A DNA stretch of 64,000 bases, from the NCBI GenBank assembly GCA_934153945.1, contig CAKPFM010000003.1, forward strand, positions 72,307 through 136,306, written 5' to 3'. The position numbers and the translations under genes are program-made. Positions 8,747 through 17,439 of this stretch are shown piece by piece. The stretch is from an uncultured Bacilli bacterium. GTDB lineage: Bacteria; Bacillota_I; Bacilli_A; RF39; UBA660. Numbering within the stretch: position 1 is the first letter of the stretch; each line of letters begins with the position of its first letter. Below the pieces are notes generated by a model that ran no database searches, was not told the DNA's origin, and saw only the letters and a list, made by a program, of their open reading frames with translations.

Positions 8747-10008
8747 TTTTTCACTCTTTTCTTTGTTTTTTGATATATTTTTAACATTATTTTATATAAT
8801 TTGTAACTAAATTTATTTGTTATTAAAGTAAATTCTCCTATTAATTCTACTACATCAGCATTAAATCCTCTTTTAAAATCAAATAAACCATAATTTTCAT
8901 TTTCTTCATTAAAATTACCTGTAATACCATATAAATTATATTTTTCATAACCATTATTCAACGCATATTTTATCATTTTAAAATTTAAAAAATGTTGCCC
9001 ATTAAATTTCATATATTCTTTATATGAAGCACCAAAAAGTGAGATTAATTGTTTTCCAAATGTCATAAATAATCCACCAGCCAATACAATATTTTTCCCT
9101 CTTGTTTTTAATATTGATTGCAATAAAATGGTTCTTTCCTCTATAGCAGATAATTCTTTTTCTAATTCATTTATATAATTTATATCTTCTTCAACTGCTC
9201 TTGCTTTTATTTCAGCATATTTTAGCATTACTTCATTTTTTTGGTTTGATAAATTATTCAAGTAGTCTTCTACATCTAATTCAACGAGCATTATTTTTAT
9301 GGCATCACCTTTTTTGAATGATTCATACATTTTTTCATAATATGAAAGTGGTCTATCTATAAAACCTCTTCTCTCACTTGTATGAGACATTAAATCTTTA
9401 AATTCCTGTAGTCTAGATTCATCTATTTCTACTAATTTTAATCCATGTTTATAGGAATTTTTTACTTTTCTTCTTGTAGATGGTCTTAAATTTGATAATA
9501 TTTGTTCTTCAGTTTTTCCTTTTAAATCTAAAACTGATACCCATCTAGGTTCTAAATCAATACCATAATCTATAGTATAACCATTATGAGTAAATCCTAA
9601 GTGTTCTAATTTATCAATTATATTTCTGTTTGTTTCATCACTAACTGGATTACCATTAATATCTCTTTTTCTATATTCTACATAAGGATTTATTTTAATA
9701 AATATACCTTTATTCTTTTTAACATATTTTGTAATTTCTGTAACAAATTTTTCTAATAAATAATAATTAGTATAATCTATTAAAAAACCTCTTGGAGCAT
9801 AATATATATATTTACCTAATACTGGTATTTTTTTACCTAATAAAAGGGTTGCTGCTACTATTTTTCCATCTTGTTTAATACCGACTAAATGGCTTACCCA
9901 CCCAGTAAATGATTTTAATTCTCCCCAATACGAAGATTCAAAAAAAGTTCCTTGTTCATGATTTTTTGAAAATTCATTAAATTCTTCCGGCGTTAATTTT
10001 TCTATCAT
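8743..10008 (-). CDS. FemAB-family peptidoglycan bridge aminoacyltransferase (first copy)
   Basis: This 421-residue protein belongs to the Fem family, which adds amino acids from aminoacyl-tRNA to the stem peptide of lipid II. It has two GNAT-like domains (about 1-170 and 170-395) and a charged helical hairpin insert (about 245-300) that forms the coiled-coil arm seen in FemA. Signatures are QGTFFESSYWGELK, APRGFLIDY, LRPSTRRKVKNS and YNLYGITGNF. The residue added cannot be read from sequence. A paralogue is transcribed divergently at 10120. The ribosome site is AGGGTGATAGC. Confidence 0.93.
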   Translation of the reverse strand: MIEKLTPEEFNEFSKNHEQGTFFESSYWGELKSFTGWVSHLVGIKQDGKIVAATLLLGKKIPVLGKYIYYAPRGFLIDYTNYYLLEKFVTEITKYVKKNKGIFIKINPYVEYRKRDINGNPVSDETNRNIIDKLEHLGFTHNGYTIDYGIDLEPRWVSVLDLKGKTEEQILSNLRPSTRRKVKNSYKHGLKLVEIDESRLQEFKDLMSHTSERRGFIDRPLSYYEKMYESFKKGDAIKIMLVELDVEDYLNNLSNQKNEVMLKYAEIKARAVEEDINYINELEKELSAIEERTILLQSILKTRGKNIVLAGGLFMTFGKQLISLFGASYKEYMKFNGQHFLNFKMIKYALNNGYEKYNLYGITGNFNEENENYGLFDFKRGFNADVVELIGEFTLITNKFSYKLYKIMLKIYQKTKKRVKK

Positions 10009-10119
10009 GCTATCACCCTATATTAAGTATACTATAAATTTGTTTTTTTTTAAAGTCTTTTATTAATTGACTAATGATTAAATAAAGGTTATACTTAATG
10101 AGTAGAAAAGAGGATATAT

Positions 10120-11370
10120 ATGGAGTTTATAACAAACATTGATAAAAAAGAATATGAAGATTTTGTTTTAAATAGTAATAAATCTCATTTTATGCAAAGT
10201 ACATATTTTGGAGAAATTATGAAAAGTAAAAACTTTAAACCATATATAGTTGGACTTAAAGATAATGGTAAACTAGTAGCTACAGCTTTATTACTTAAAA
10301 AAAATTTAATTGGAAAATATTCGTATTTTTATTGTCCTAGAGGATATATATTAGATTATAGTAATTATAAATTAATACATATATTTACTAATTATATTAA
10401 AAGGTTTGCTAAAAAAAACAAAGCTGTTTTTGTTAAAATTGATCCAGATGTTAAATTACATGATTTAGATCAAGATGGTAATATATTAGATAATTCTAAT
10501 GAAAAATTAGTTGATTACTTAAAAATGTTAGGATATAAACATAAAGGATTTAATACTGAATTTGTTAATGAACAACCTAGATTTACATTTAGATTAGATA
10601 TAGATAAAAGTATGGATGATGTTTATAAAAATATTCATCCTACTACTAGAAAAATATTAAATAAAGGAAATCAATATAATTTAAATTTATACAAGGGAAC
10701 TATTAAAGATATACCTAAATTTTATGAAACAATGAAGGACACTGCTTTAAGAGAACATTTATATTTAACTCCAATGTCTTATTATGAAAATTTTTATAAA
10801 ATATTTAATGAACATGGTATGAGTGATTTATATGTTTGTGAAGTTAATATTAATGAACTAATTAAAACATACGAAAATAATTTGAATTGTTTAGAATTAG
10901 AACTTAAAAGTATGGATGATCCTAAATATAAAAATAAAGAAAAACAAGCTAATTTAAAAAAGGATTTAGAAGTTAAAATAGAAAAAATGAATAAAGAAAT
11001 TGATTTAATACACAGTATTGATAAAGAAGATGTTATTTTATCATCAATAATTACTGTTAAATATGGTAATAAAGTATGGACTATTCATGGAGGTAACAGT
11101 AATATTTTAAGAGAATTAAATTCTAATTACCTTGTTTATTATGAAATAATTAAAGACGCTAATAAAGAAGGATATAAAATAGTTGACTTCTTTGGTACAA
11201 GTGGGATTGCTAATCCGGATAAATCTAATCCTATATTTGGTATTCATTCATTTAAAAAGAGATTTGGTGGAGAATATACTGAATTTATTGGTGAATTTGA
11301 TTTAGTAATTAATAAATTGTTATACTTAGGATATAAAAAATTATTACCTGTATATAGAAAAATAAAGTAA
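10120..11370 (+). CDS. FemAB-family peptidoglycan bridge aminoacyltransferase (second copy)
   Basis: This 416-residue paralogue of the divergent gene at 8743 has the same layout: GNAT-like domain 1 with HFMQSTYFGEIMKSK and CPRGYILDY, IHPTTRKILNKG at the domain junction, a helical hairpin at about 245-300, and YKIVDFFGTSG in domain 2. The two copies probably add successive residues to one interpeptide bridge, or different residues. They share a 110-bp divergent promoter region. The ribosome site is GAGG. Confidence 0.93.
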   Translation: MEFITNIDKKEYEDFVLNSNKSHFMQSTYFGEIMKSKNFKPYIVGLKDNGKLVATALLLKKNLIGKYSYFYCPRGYILDYSNYKLIHIFTNYIKRFAKKNKAVFVKIDPDVKLHDLDQDGNILDNSNEKLVDYLKMLGYKHKGFNTEFVNEQPRFTFRLDIDKSMDDVYKNIHPTTRKILNKGNQYNLNLYKGTIKDIPKFYETMKDTALREHLYLTPMSYYENFYKIFNEHGMSDLYVCEVNINELIKTYENNLNCLELELKSMDDPKYKNKEKQANLKKDLEVKIEKMNKEIDLIHSIDKEDVILSSIITVKYGNKVWTIHGGNSNILRELNSNYLVYYEIIKDANKEGYKIVDFFGTSGIANPDKSNPIFGIHSFKKRFGGEYTEFIGEFDLVINKLLYLGYKKLLPVYRKIK

Positions 11371-11390
11371 AATTTACTTTATTTTTTTTG
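11360..11390 (+). terminator. Bidirectional terminator between convergent genes
   Basis: AAATAAAGTAAA pairs with TTTACTTTATT, with T-runs on the plus side and a shorter one on the minus side. It serves the femAB gene and probably also the convergent gene ending at 11374. Confidence 0.8.
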
Positions 11391-12540
11391 ATTGTTCATC
11401 ATATATATATAATAAACTGCTAAGTATATTAATATTTTTTTCGTAAAATTTAATATTTTCAATAGTTTTTTTAATATCTCTATTTAAATACTTAAATATA
11501 TAATCAAAATTTTTAATATTAAATTCAGAGAAAAAATAATTATCAATATTATTAATATTTTTATTAATAATATATAAAACATTATATACATTAACTGTTG
11601 ATGATGTAGATTTGACACTATCAGCATATTTTATTAATTGATTTAATTTTATTAATTTTTCTTTTTCTTTTATTAATTTTATATTAAATTCCTTTAATAA
11701 TATTAATCTAGCCTTTTCACTTATATTATTATAATTAATACTTTTGTTAAAATTTTTGCTTGTAAACACCATATTAATAAATTCACTATTGATTTCATTA
11801 AAACGTGAGCTATTAATAATAGCATCTACATTTTTAAAATGATTTAATGGGTTATAAAATGTTTTATACCATATTGAATTATCATATGCTTGTTCTGAAT
11901 ACCTAATTGAATAATTAAAAAAATCAAAAAATTTATCAAAGTCATAATTTAGTACACAATATTCATGATATATTTTTTGTTTATATATTGTACTAAGTTC
12001 TTTATCAGTGAAAATTTCTTTATTCATACTAATATCTTTTTCAACATTTTCTATTGCATTTAAATTAGCATCTAATTCAATAAATAAATTATCATGATTT
12101 ATTAAATATAATATATATTGTAACCTGCTGTGATAATTTTTCCACGTATAATCAATTTGAAATAAAATATCATTTAAATTATGTGAATCATAACAATTTA
12201 GTTTGCTATATTGAAATATATGTCTTCTTTCATGATAATAAATAATTCTTGTAAGTAGTCTATAATTATCAACAGAATAAAGATTATTTACCATTATATT
12301 TATTTCCTGACTCTTTTTATTAGTATATCCATCAAAATACAATGACCTAATAAAATTTTTATAATTAAATCTTTTACCATAATAAATGTCATTTATTACA
12401 TTAATTATATTCGTTTTTATTTTATCGTCTTCATTTTCTTTAATTACTTTTTCAATATAATCTTGAATTTTAATTAATTTTCCCTTATCAAATGTATAAC
12501 TATAAAATATTTTATATGCTCTTTTTAAAACATTTATCAT
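11374..12540 (-). CDS. Hypothetical protein with HExxH zincin-like motif
   Basis: This protein of about 388 residues has no signal peptide and is very rich in Asn, Ile and Tyr. I recognise no named family. Residues 103-107 read HERRH within a hydrophobic helix (IIYYHERRHIFQ), and 48 residues later FIELDANLNAIE supplies a possible third ligand at Glu155. This arrangement resembles a gluzincin metallopeptidase active site. The C-terminal half is helical with Lys-rich stretches. The start at 12540 follows GGTGAG; the longer start at 12585 has no ribosome site. Peptidase activity is inference. Confidence 0.7.
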   Translation of the reverse strand: MINVLKRAYKIFYSYTFDKGKLIKIQDYIEKVIKENEDDKIKTNIINVINDIYYGKRFNYKNFIRSLYFDGYTNKKSQEINIMVNNLYSVDNYRLLTRIIYYHERRHIFQYSKLNCYDSHNLNDILFQIDYTWKNYHSRLQYILYLINHDNLFIELDANLNAIENVEKDISMNKEIFTDKELSTIYKQKIYHEYCVLNYDFDKFFDFFNYSIRYSEQAYDNSIWYKTFYNPLNHFKNVDAIINSSRFNEINSEFINMVFTSKNFNKSINYNNISEKARLILLKEFNIKLIKEKEKLIKLNQLIKYADSVKSTSSTVNVYNVLYIINKNINNIDNYFFSEFNIKNFDYIFKYLNRDIKKTIENIKFYEKNINILSSLLYIYDEQSKKIK

Positions 12541-12583
12541 GTATCTCACCATTTTAATTATAACAAAAAATATATTTATAATC

Positions 12584-12615
12584 AAAAAAACAGCATATCG
12601 TTATGCTGCTTTTTT
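12584..12615 (-). terminator. Terminator of rpmE
   Basis: GCAGCATAACGATATGCTG forms a hairpin followed by seven U residues on the minus strand. The 5' side of the stem contains the last codons of rpmE. Confidence 0.85.
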
Positions 12616-12813
12616 ATCGAATCCATATTTACGATTGAATTTTTCAACTCTACCTGTTCTAGTTGCTGAACCTTGTTCACCAGTGTAAAATGGATGACAT
12701 TTATTACATGTTTCTAAGTGTAATTCTGCTTTGTTTGATCTTACTGTAAAAGTATTTCCACAAGCACAAGTTACTTTAGTTTCTACATAATTTGGATGTA
12801 TTCCTGCTTTCAT
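12601..12813 (-). CDS. rpmE: 50S ribosomal protein L31 (zinc-binding type)
   Basis: This 70-residue ribosomal protein bridges the subunits. It has the zinc pair CACG and CNKCHPFYTG, so it is the C+ form of L31, and MKAGIHPNY at the N-terminus. The start at 12813 follows AAGGAGAG. The longer reading to 12849 adds a tail foreign to the family. A strong promoter lies just upstream. Confidence 0.97.
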   Translation of the reverse strand: MKAGIHPNYVETKVTCACGNTFTVRSNKAELHLETCNKCHPFYTGEQGSATRTGRVEKFNRKYGFDKKAA

Positions 12814-12865
12814 AATAACTCTCCTTCCGCCATAACTTTTATAAGTCATAGAAATTTACTTGTAT

Positions 12866-12894
12866 AGTATAACAATTTTTTTTGATTTTTGCAA
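12866..12894 (-). promoter_or_regulatory. Sigma-A-type promoter of rpmE
   Basis: TTGCAA and TATACT are separated by 17 bases on the minus strand, giving a leader of about 45 bases before rpmE. It lies back to back with the mscL gene. Confidence 0.75.
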
Positions 12895-12952
12895 GTGCTT
12901 ACTATTATATTTTATGTTTTTTTGCTATAATATTACCGAAAGGAATGTTTTT

Positions 12953-13360
12953 ATGAAGAAATTTATTAAAAATTTTATAGCTGAATTTAAAAAATTCATA
13001 TCAAAAGGTAATGTAGTTGACTTAGCAGTTGGTGTTATTATCGGTGGAGCTTTTAGTAAAATTGTTTCATCTTTAGTTAATGATATCTTAATGCCACTGA
13101 TAGGTACTTTACTAGGAGGATTAAACTTTACTTCACTTTCACTTAAAATAGGAAATGCTGTTATATCTTATGGTAACTTTATTCAAAATGTAGTTGATTT
13201 CTTAATAGTGGCATTTTGTATATTTATATTTGTTAAAATAATAAATAAATTACATAAAGAGCCTGAACAACCTAAGGAACAACCTAAAGTCAAAAGTGAT
13301 GAAGTTAAATTATTAGAAGAAATTAGAGATTTACTTAAAAAGAATCTAAAGAAAAAATAA
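12953..13360 (+). CDS. mscL: Large-conductance mechanosensitive channel MscL
   Basis: This 135-residue channel releases solutes on hypo-osmotic shock. It has the amphipathic N-terminus KKFIKNFIAEFKKFI, the pore helix GNVVDLAVGVIIGGAFSKIV, a second membrane helix at about 72-95 and the C-terminal cytoplasmic helix with KLLEEIRDLLK. The start at 12953 follows GAAAGGAATG; the longer open frame from 12860 includes promoter sequence. Confidence 0.96.
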   Translation: MKKFIKNFIAEFKKFISKGNVVDLAVGVIIGGAFSKIVSSLVNDILMPLIGTLLGGLNFTSLSLKIGNAVISYGNFIQNVVDFLIVAFCIFIFVKIINKLHKEPEQPKEQPKVKSDEVKLLEEIRDLLKKNLKKK

Positions 13361-13386
13361 TGGCGCATAACCATTATTTTGTTTTG
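13355..13386 (+). terminator. Bidirectional terminator between mscL and the convergent gene
   Basis: AAATAATGG pairs with CCATTATTT, flanked by T-rich sequence on the plus side and an A-run that gives U residues on the minus side. Confidence 0.8.
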
Positions 13387-13751
13387 TTTTGATGAATTAT
13401 CTTATAATTTTTAATTGAATTATATAATTTATCATATTTTTCTTTTTGAGAATTATATTCCGCTGTTGCAGAAGCATAATCCCTAAAATTTACATGATAG
13501 CCAATATTATTTTCAACATAATCTGGATTTAATCCAATTAATTTTTTTACTTGTTCATCATCAGTAGGATTAAATAGTGGTTCTAATACCTGAAGTAATT
13601 CTTCTTCTGTTATTATATCACTATATTTTGCCATTTCCGATGAAGCCGTTAAAATTGAAGCAACAATACTTGGTAACGATAAACTTACGTCTTGTTTTAC
13701 AAACATATTTACTGTTTCATTTACTAAAAATAATTCTTCATTTTTATTCAT
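13374..13751 (-). CDS. Hypothetical protein downstream of rpsR
   Basis: This 125-residue soluble protein is not assigned to a family. It is mostly helical and acidic at residues 1-70, followed by a Tyr-rich section and a basic end. It begins 13 bases after rpsR (minus strand) with an AGGAGAAAA ribosome site, so it is likely the last gene of the rpsF-ssb-rpsR operon. It has no membrane segment or cysteine motif. Confidence 0.75.
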   Translation of the reverse strand: MNKNEELFLVNETVNMFVKQDVSLSLPSIVASILTASSEMAKYSDIITEEELLQVLEPLFNPTDDEQVKKLIGLNPDYVENNIGYHVNFRDYASATAEYNSQKEKYDKLYNSIKNYKIIHQNKTK

Positions 13752-13763
13752 ATTTTCTCCTCA

Positions 13764-13982
13764 TTATTTAACGAATGGTAAAATTGCCATAAAACGTGCT
13801 TTTTTAACTTCATTAGCAATATGTCTTTGGTGTTTTGAACAAGCACCAGTTACTCTTCTTGGTAGGATTTTACCTTTATCAGCACTTACATATTTTTTAA
13901 TGATTTCTGCATCTTTATAATCAACAGTTTTGCCAGCACACATTTGACAAACTTTTTTCTTTTTTCTATAAAATTCAGCCAT
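13764..13982 (-). CDS. rpsR: 30S ribosomal protein S18
   Basis: This 72-residue ribosomal protein pairs with S6 on the platform of the 30S subunit. The signatures VDYKDAEIIKKYVSADKGK and ILPRRVTGACSKHQRHIA are complete. Two N-terminal cysteines (CQMCAG) resemble a zinc site with the later Cys and His. The ribosome site is AAAGGAGG. It is third in the rpsF-ssb-rpsR operon. Confidence 0.98.
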   Translation of the reverse strand: MAEFYRKKKKVCQMCAGKTVDYKDAEIIKKYVSADKGKILPRRVTGACSKHQRHIANEVKKARFMAILPFVK

Positions 13983-13997
13983 GTTATTCCTCCTTTT

Positions 13998-14459
13998 CTA
14001 ATCTAGGAAACTATCATCTATTGATACGCTATCTCCAAAATCAGCAAATGGATCATTATCTACGTTAACATCATTCATTGGAACATCTTGATAATCATAT
14101 GGAGTTACTGATGGATTAGAATTTTGTCTATTTTGTGATTGACTTTTTGATTCTAAGAATTGTACATTATCAGCCACTACATCTAATGAATATCTTTTAT
14201 TTCCATCTTTATCGTCATAACTATTTGATTGTAATCTACCTTCTACTGAAACTAAACTACCTTTATCTAAGAAATTACAAACATTTTCTGCTTGTTTTCT
14301 CCATATAATTACATTTATAAAATCAGTTTCTCTTTGTCCTTGACTATTACTAAATGTACGATTAATAGCTACTGAAAATCTAGCGTATGGAATATTTGAT
14401 CCTGTATATCTTAATTCTGGTTTAGCAGTTAATCTTCCTATTAACATTACTCGGTTCAT
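13998..14459 (-). CDS. ssb: Single-stranded DNA-binding protein
   Basis: This 153-residue protein coats single-stranded DNA in replication and recombination. The OB fold covers residues 1-105 (MNRVMLIGRLTAKPELRYT, ARFSVAINR, DFINVIIWRKQAE). A Gln/Asn-rich linker leads to an acidic tail that ends in DDSFLD, a variant of the usual DDDLPF partner-binding tip. It lies between rpsF and rpsR, the standard operon. Confidence 0.97.
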   Translation of the reverse strand: MNRVMLIGRLTAKPELRYTGSNIPYARFSVAINRTFSNSQGQRETDFINVIIWRKQAENVCNFLDKGSLVSVEGRLQSNSYDDKDGNKRYSLDVVADNVQFLESKSQSQNRQNSNPSVTPYDYQDVPMNDVNVDNDPFADFGDSVSIDDSFLD

Positions 14460-14474
14460 ATAAATACCTCACTT

Positions 14475-14765
14475 CTATTTTTCAATTTTTGTGATTAAGT
14501 GACGAACTATATCATTACTAATTAAAGCTAAACGATCAAATTCATTGATTGCTTTATCATCATTTGCTTCAACTTCATAAATATAATAGTAACCGCTTTT
14601 AAATTTTTTAATTTCATAAGCTAGTTCTCTTTGTCCCATATCTTTTTTGTCTACTATTTTAGCACCATTATCAGTTAAGACTTTTCCAAAGTTTTCAATA
14701 ACTTTTTTTATTTCATCTTCTCCTAATGTAGGTCTAACGATAAACATAATTTCATAGTTTTTCAT
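14475..14765 (-). CDS. rpsF: 30S ribosomal protein S6
   Basis: This 96-residue protein has the complete S6 fold, with MKNYEIMFIVRPTLGEDEI, MGQRELAYEIKKFKSGYYY and DIVRHLITKI. It is the first gene of its operon. Its ribosome site AAAGGAGGTG is part of a leader structure that probably allows feedback by the S6:S18 dimer. Confidence 0.98.
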   Translation of the reverse strand: MKNYEIMFIVRPTLGEDEIKKVIENFGKVLTDNGAKIVDKKDMGQRELAYEIKKFKSGYYYIYEVEANDDKAINEFDRLALISNDIVRHLITKIEK

Positions 14766-14769
14766 TTCT

Positions 14770-14826
14770 ACACCTCCTTTTGGTCATATCGGCTAATTAC
14801 TTAGCAAGGAGTAAATTAATACTCGT
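14770..14826 (-). promoter_or_regulatory. S6:S18-binding autoregulatory leader of rpsF
   Basis: On the minus strand the leader forms an outer helix CTCCTT/AAGGAG that traps the Shine-Dalgarno sequence and an inner hairpin GCTAA-GTAA-TTAGC. The unpaired strand between them reads CCGATATGACC (14782-14792), containing the CCG and ACC elements known from the bacterial S6:S18 mRNA motif. A 5' hairpin GAGTA/TACTC precedes it. The structure is read by eye and the family match is from memory. Confidence 0.72.
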
Positions 14827-14831
14827 AATTG

Positions 14832-14860
14832 ATTATAACAAAAAAGTCTTTAAAAGTAAA
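14832..14860 (-). promoter_or_regulatory. Promoter of the rpsF-ssb-rpsR operon
   Basis: TTTACT and TATAAT are 17 bases apart. The predicted start is near 14825, at the 5' edge of the structured leader. Confidence 0.7.
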
Positions 14861-14883
14861 GCCTTTTTATAATTTATGATTAT

Positions 14884-14912
14884 CAAATAAAAATATACTA
14901 TTTCTAGTATAT
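14884..14912 (-). terminator. Terminator after the Bax inhibitor-like gene
   Basis: ATATACTA pairs with TAGTATAT around a GAAA tetraloop, followed by TTTTTATTTG on the minus strand. It starts directly after the stop codon. Confidence 0.85.
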
Positions 14913-15548
14913 TTAATCTTTATTTTTTGCAAACAATTGTAACAATCTTAAGAAAATATTAATAAAATCTAAATATAGTTCTAAAGCTCCTATAATTGCT
15001 AGTTTATCACCATCATAGATTGTTTCTAATTCTTTTATTTTTTGCATATCATAAGCAACATATATCATAAATACTATTAGTCCTACTATGCAAATTGCTA
15101 AGTCAAAACTTTCACTTCCAATAAACATATTAAGTAATGTACAGATTATTATACCAAATAATAACATTAATAATATTGTACCAATTTTACTTAAATCTAT
15201 ATTTGTTGTTGCACCAATTACTGCAAATACACCAAATATAATTGAGCATACTAGGAATACATACATAATTGAAGTTAATTCATATACTACAAATATTGAT
15301 GAAAATGTTAAACCAGTTAAAAATGCATACAATATAAATGCTATTTTAGCTGTCGTTTCACTCATCTTATGCAATCTTGCTGATAAAAATATAACTGTTG
15401 CTAATTCTGCTATAACTAATATAAAATACATTCCGCTACTAAATATAGAAACTAACATATTTTCATTTGTTGATACAAAAAATCCTGTTGCGAATGTTAC
15501 TAATAATCCAATAAACATCCACATAAATACTTTCGAATAATTTTTCAT
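14913..15548 (-). CDS. Bax inhibitor-1 / YccA family membrane protein
   Basis: This 211-residue protein has seven membrane segments throughout and the family motif near the end (AYDMQKIKEL and LELYLDFINIFLRLLQLFAKNKD, residues 189-211). Bacterial members act as calcium leak channels or modulate membrane proteases. It has its own ribosome site AGGAGAGG and stands alone between ychF and the rpsF operon. Confidence 0.93.
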   Translation of the reverse strand: MKNYSKVFMWMFIGLLVTFATGFFVSTNENMLVSIFSSGMYFILVIAELATVIFLSARLHKMSETTAKIAFILYAFLTGLTFSSIFVVYELTSIMYVFLVCSIIFGVFAVIGATTNIDLSKIGTILLMLLFGIIICTLLNMFIGSESFDLAICIVGLIVFMIYVAYDMQKIKELETIYDGDKLAIIGALELYLDFINIFLRLLQLFAKNKD

Positions 15549-15604
15549 TTTACCTCTCCTTACTAATTTTTCATCTATATAATTATATTTCCATATATAA
15601 TTAC

Positions 15605-16705
15605 CTATACATTAAATCTAAAATGACATATATCGCCATCTTGCATTACATATTCTTTACCTTCTAGTCGTAACCTTCCAGCTTCTTTTACCTTTAATTC
15701 TGTTCCATATTTTTCTAAATCTTCATAACTCATTATTTCTGCTTTTATAAATCCTCTTTCAAAATCACTATGAATTATACCGGCACATTCTGGAGCTTTC
15801 ATTCCTTTTTTAAATGTCCAAGCTCTACATTCATCTTCTCCTGCTGTAAAATAAGTAGCTAATCCTAAAAGATCATATGTTGCTTTTATTAATTTATCTA
15901 ATCCACTTTCTTTTATTCCTAAATCATGTAAAAATTCTACTTTATCTTCATCAGATAATTCTGAAAGTTCACTTTCAATTTTTGCTGATACTGTAATTAC
16001 TTCAGCATTTTCATTTTTTGCATATTCTCTTACTTTATCAACATAAATATTTCCATCATTAATTAAATCCTCTTCTGCTATATTTGCCATATATATTATT
16101 GGTTTAATAGTTAGAAAATGAAAATTTTTAATTAATTTTAATTCTTCTTCTGTATATTCTAATCTTCTAAGTGGAATGTTTTTTTCTAAAGAATCTTTTA
16201 TTTTTTCTAGTAGTTCTACTTCTATTTTTGTTTCTTTATCTTTAGTCATCATAGCTTTTTTGCCAATTTTATTAATTCTATTTTCTACAATTTCTAAATC
16301 AGCTAACATTAATTCAACATTTATTATTTCAATATCCCTTATTGGGTCAACTCCACCTTCAACGTGAATTATATTGTTATCTTCAAAACATCGAACTACT
16401 TCTACGATAGCATCTACTTCTCTAATATGACTTAAAAATTTATTACCTAAACCTTCACCACTTGATGCACCTTTAACTAGTCCAGCAATATCAGTAAATT
16501 CATATGTTGTTGGTACTAAACTTTTAGGTAAATATAAATTTTCCAAAAATTCTAGTCTTTTATCTGGTACTGTAACTACCCCAACATTTGGATCTATTGT
16601 TGCAAAGGGATAATTTGCTGCTAAAATATTTTTCTTTGTAATTGCATTAAATAGGGTTGATTTACCGACATTTGGTAAACCTACTATACCTGCTTGTAAA
16701 CTCAT
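15605..16705 (-). CDS. ychF: Ribosome-binding ATPase YchF/OLA1
   Basis: This 366-residue Obg-family P-loop protein binds ATP rather than GTP. It shows GLPNVGKST (G1), DIAGLVKGAS (G3) and NIAE in place of NKxD, which is the family hallmark. A coiled coil lies at about 130-190 and a TGS domain at the C-terminus (about 282-365, ending GDICHFRFNV). Synteny with rpsF-ssb-rpsR is typical of Firmicutes. Confidence 0.97.
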   Translation of the reverse strand: MSLQAGIVGLPNVGKSTLFNAITKKNILAANYPFATIDPNVGVVTVPDKRLEFLENLYLPKSLVPTTYEFTDIAGLVKGASSGEGLGNKFLSHIREVDAIVEVVRCFEDNNIIHVEGGVDPIRDIEIINVELMLADLEIVENRINKIGKKAMMTKDKETKIEVELLEKIKDSLEKNIPLRRLEYTEEELKLIKNFHFLTIKPIIYMANIAEEDLINDGNIYVDKVREYAKNENAEVITVSAKIESELSELSDEDKVEFLHDLGIKESGLDKLIKATYDLLGLATYFTAGEDECRAWTFKKGMKAPECAGIIHSDFERGFIKAEIMSYEDLEKYGTELKVKEAGRLRLEGKEYVMQDGDICHFRFNV

Positions 16706-16727
16706 AACATCATCTCTTTCGTAAAAT

Positions 16728-16756
16728 ATTATATCACGTATAATTTAAGATGTAAA
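16728..16756 (-). promoter_or_regulatory. Promoter of ychF
   Basis: TTTACA and a perfect TATAAT are 17 bases apart, 23 bases before the ychF start codon, so the leader is very short. Confidence 0.75.
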
Positions 16757-16987
16757 TTGATAAAGTTTCTACAATCATCAATTTATGGAAGAATAAGCAT
16801 CATTCATTTTATAAAATGAGTAATGTAGTTAGGAAGATTATAACAAAAGTCTTAAGTATTCATAAATGTATCTAAAGATAATGAGAAGGTTAATAATTTA
16901 ATTATTATAATTGAGCTACTATTAAGCTATACAAAATAGGTTGAAAATTTTAAATCAAAATTAATCAACAAGGCAAAAAGAAGTTAT

Positions 16988-17233
16988 ATGTTCAATTTAA
17001 TTAATTCTATCAATGGGATTGGAGGTCCTATTTCTAAATCTGGCAATAGATATATTAGAAGAATTTTATTCGTTACTGTTCAAAATATTATTTCTATTAC
17101 CTCAAGAAATTTTCCTGATAACGATATTTTACTTTATTATAGAAAAAAACGTAATGAGGGTAAACATCATTACGTCACTGTAGTAGATTCTACTACTAAA
17201 CTACTACGAAAAATTTTTGTTTTAGTTAAGTAA
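16988..17233 (+). pseudogene. C-terminal remnant of an IS110-family transposase
   Basis: The 81-residue frame contains GGPISKSGNRYIRRILF and ends with TKLLRKIFVLVK, matching the C-terminal Transposase_20 part of IS110/IS116/IS902 enzymes. The catalytic N-terminal DEDD domain (about 300 residues) is absent. The stretch 16757-16987 and 17234-17398 shows no gene and no clear element ends, so this is an old, decayed insertion. Confidence 0.8.
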
Positions 17234-17398
17234 TATCAAAATAATATATAATTATCTTTACATAATCATATAATCATAATTGAATATAATGTGTCCTTTC
17301 ATCATGTATTAATATATCACAAAAATTTATGTTTGACAAATATTAAAATGCCATGTGTATTATAAATAGTAAATTAAGATTGTAGTTCAAATAAACTC

Positions 17399-17421
17399 AA
17401 AAAACACTTTTTAGTGTTTTT
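17399..17421 (-). terminator. Terminator of the 640-residue prepilin-like gene
   Basis: AAAACACT pairs with AGTGTTTT around TTTT or AAAA, followed by U residues on the minus strand, 19 bases after the stop. Confidence 0.8.
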
Positions 17422-17439
17422 ATCATAAAATTTAATCTT

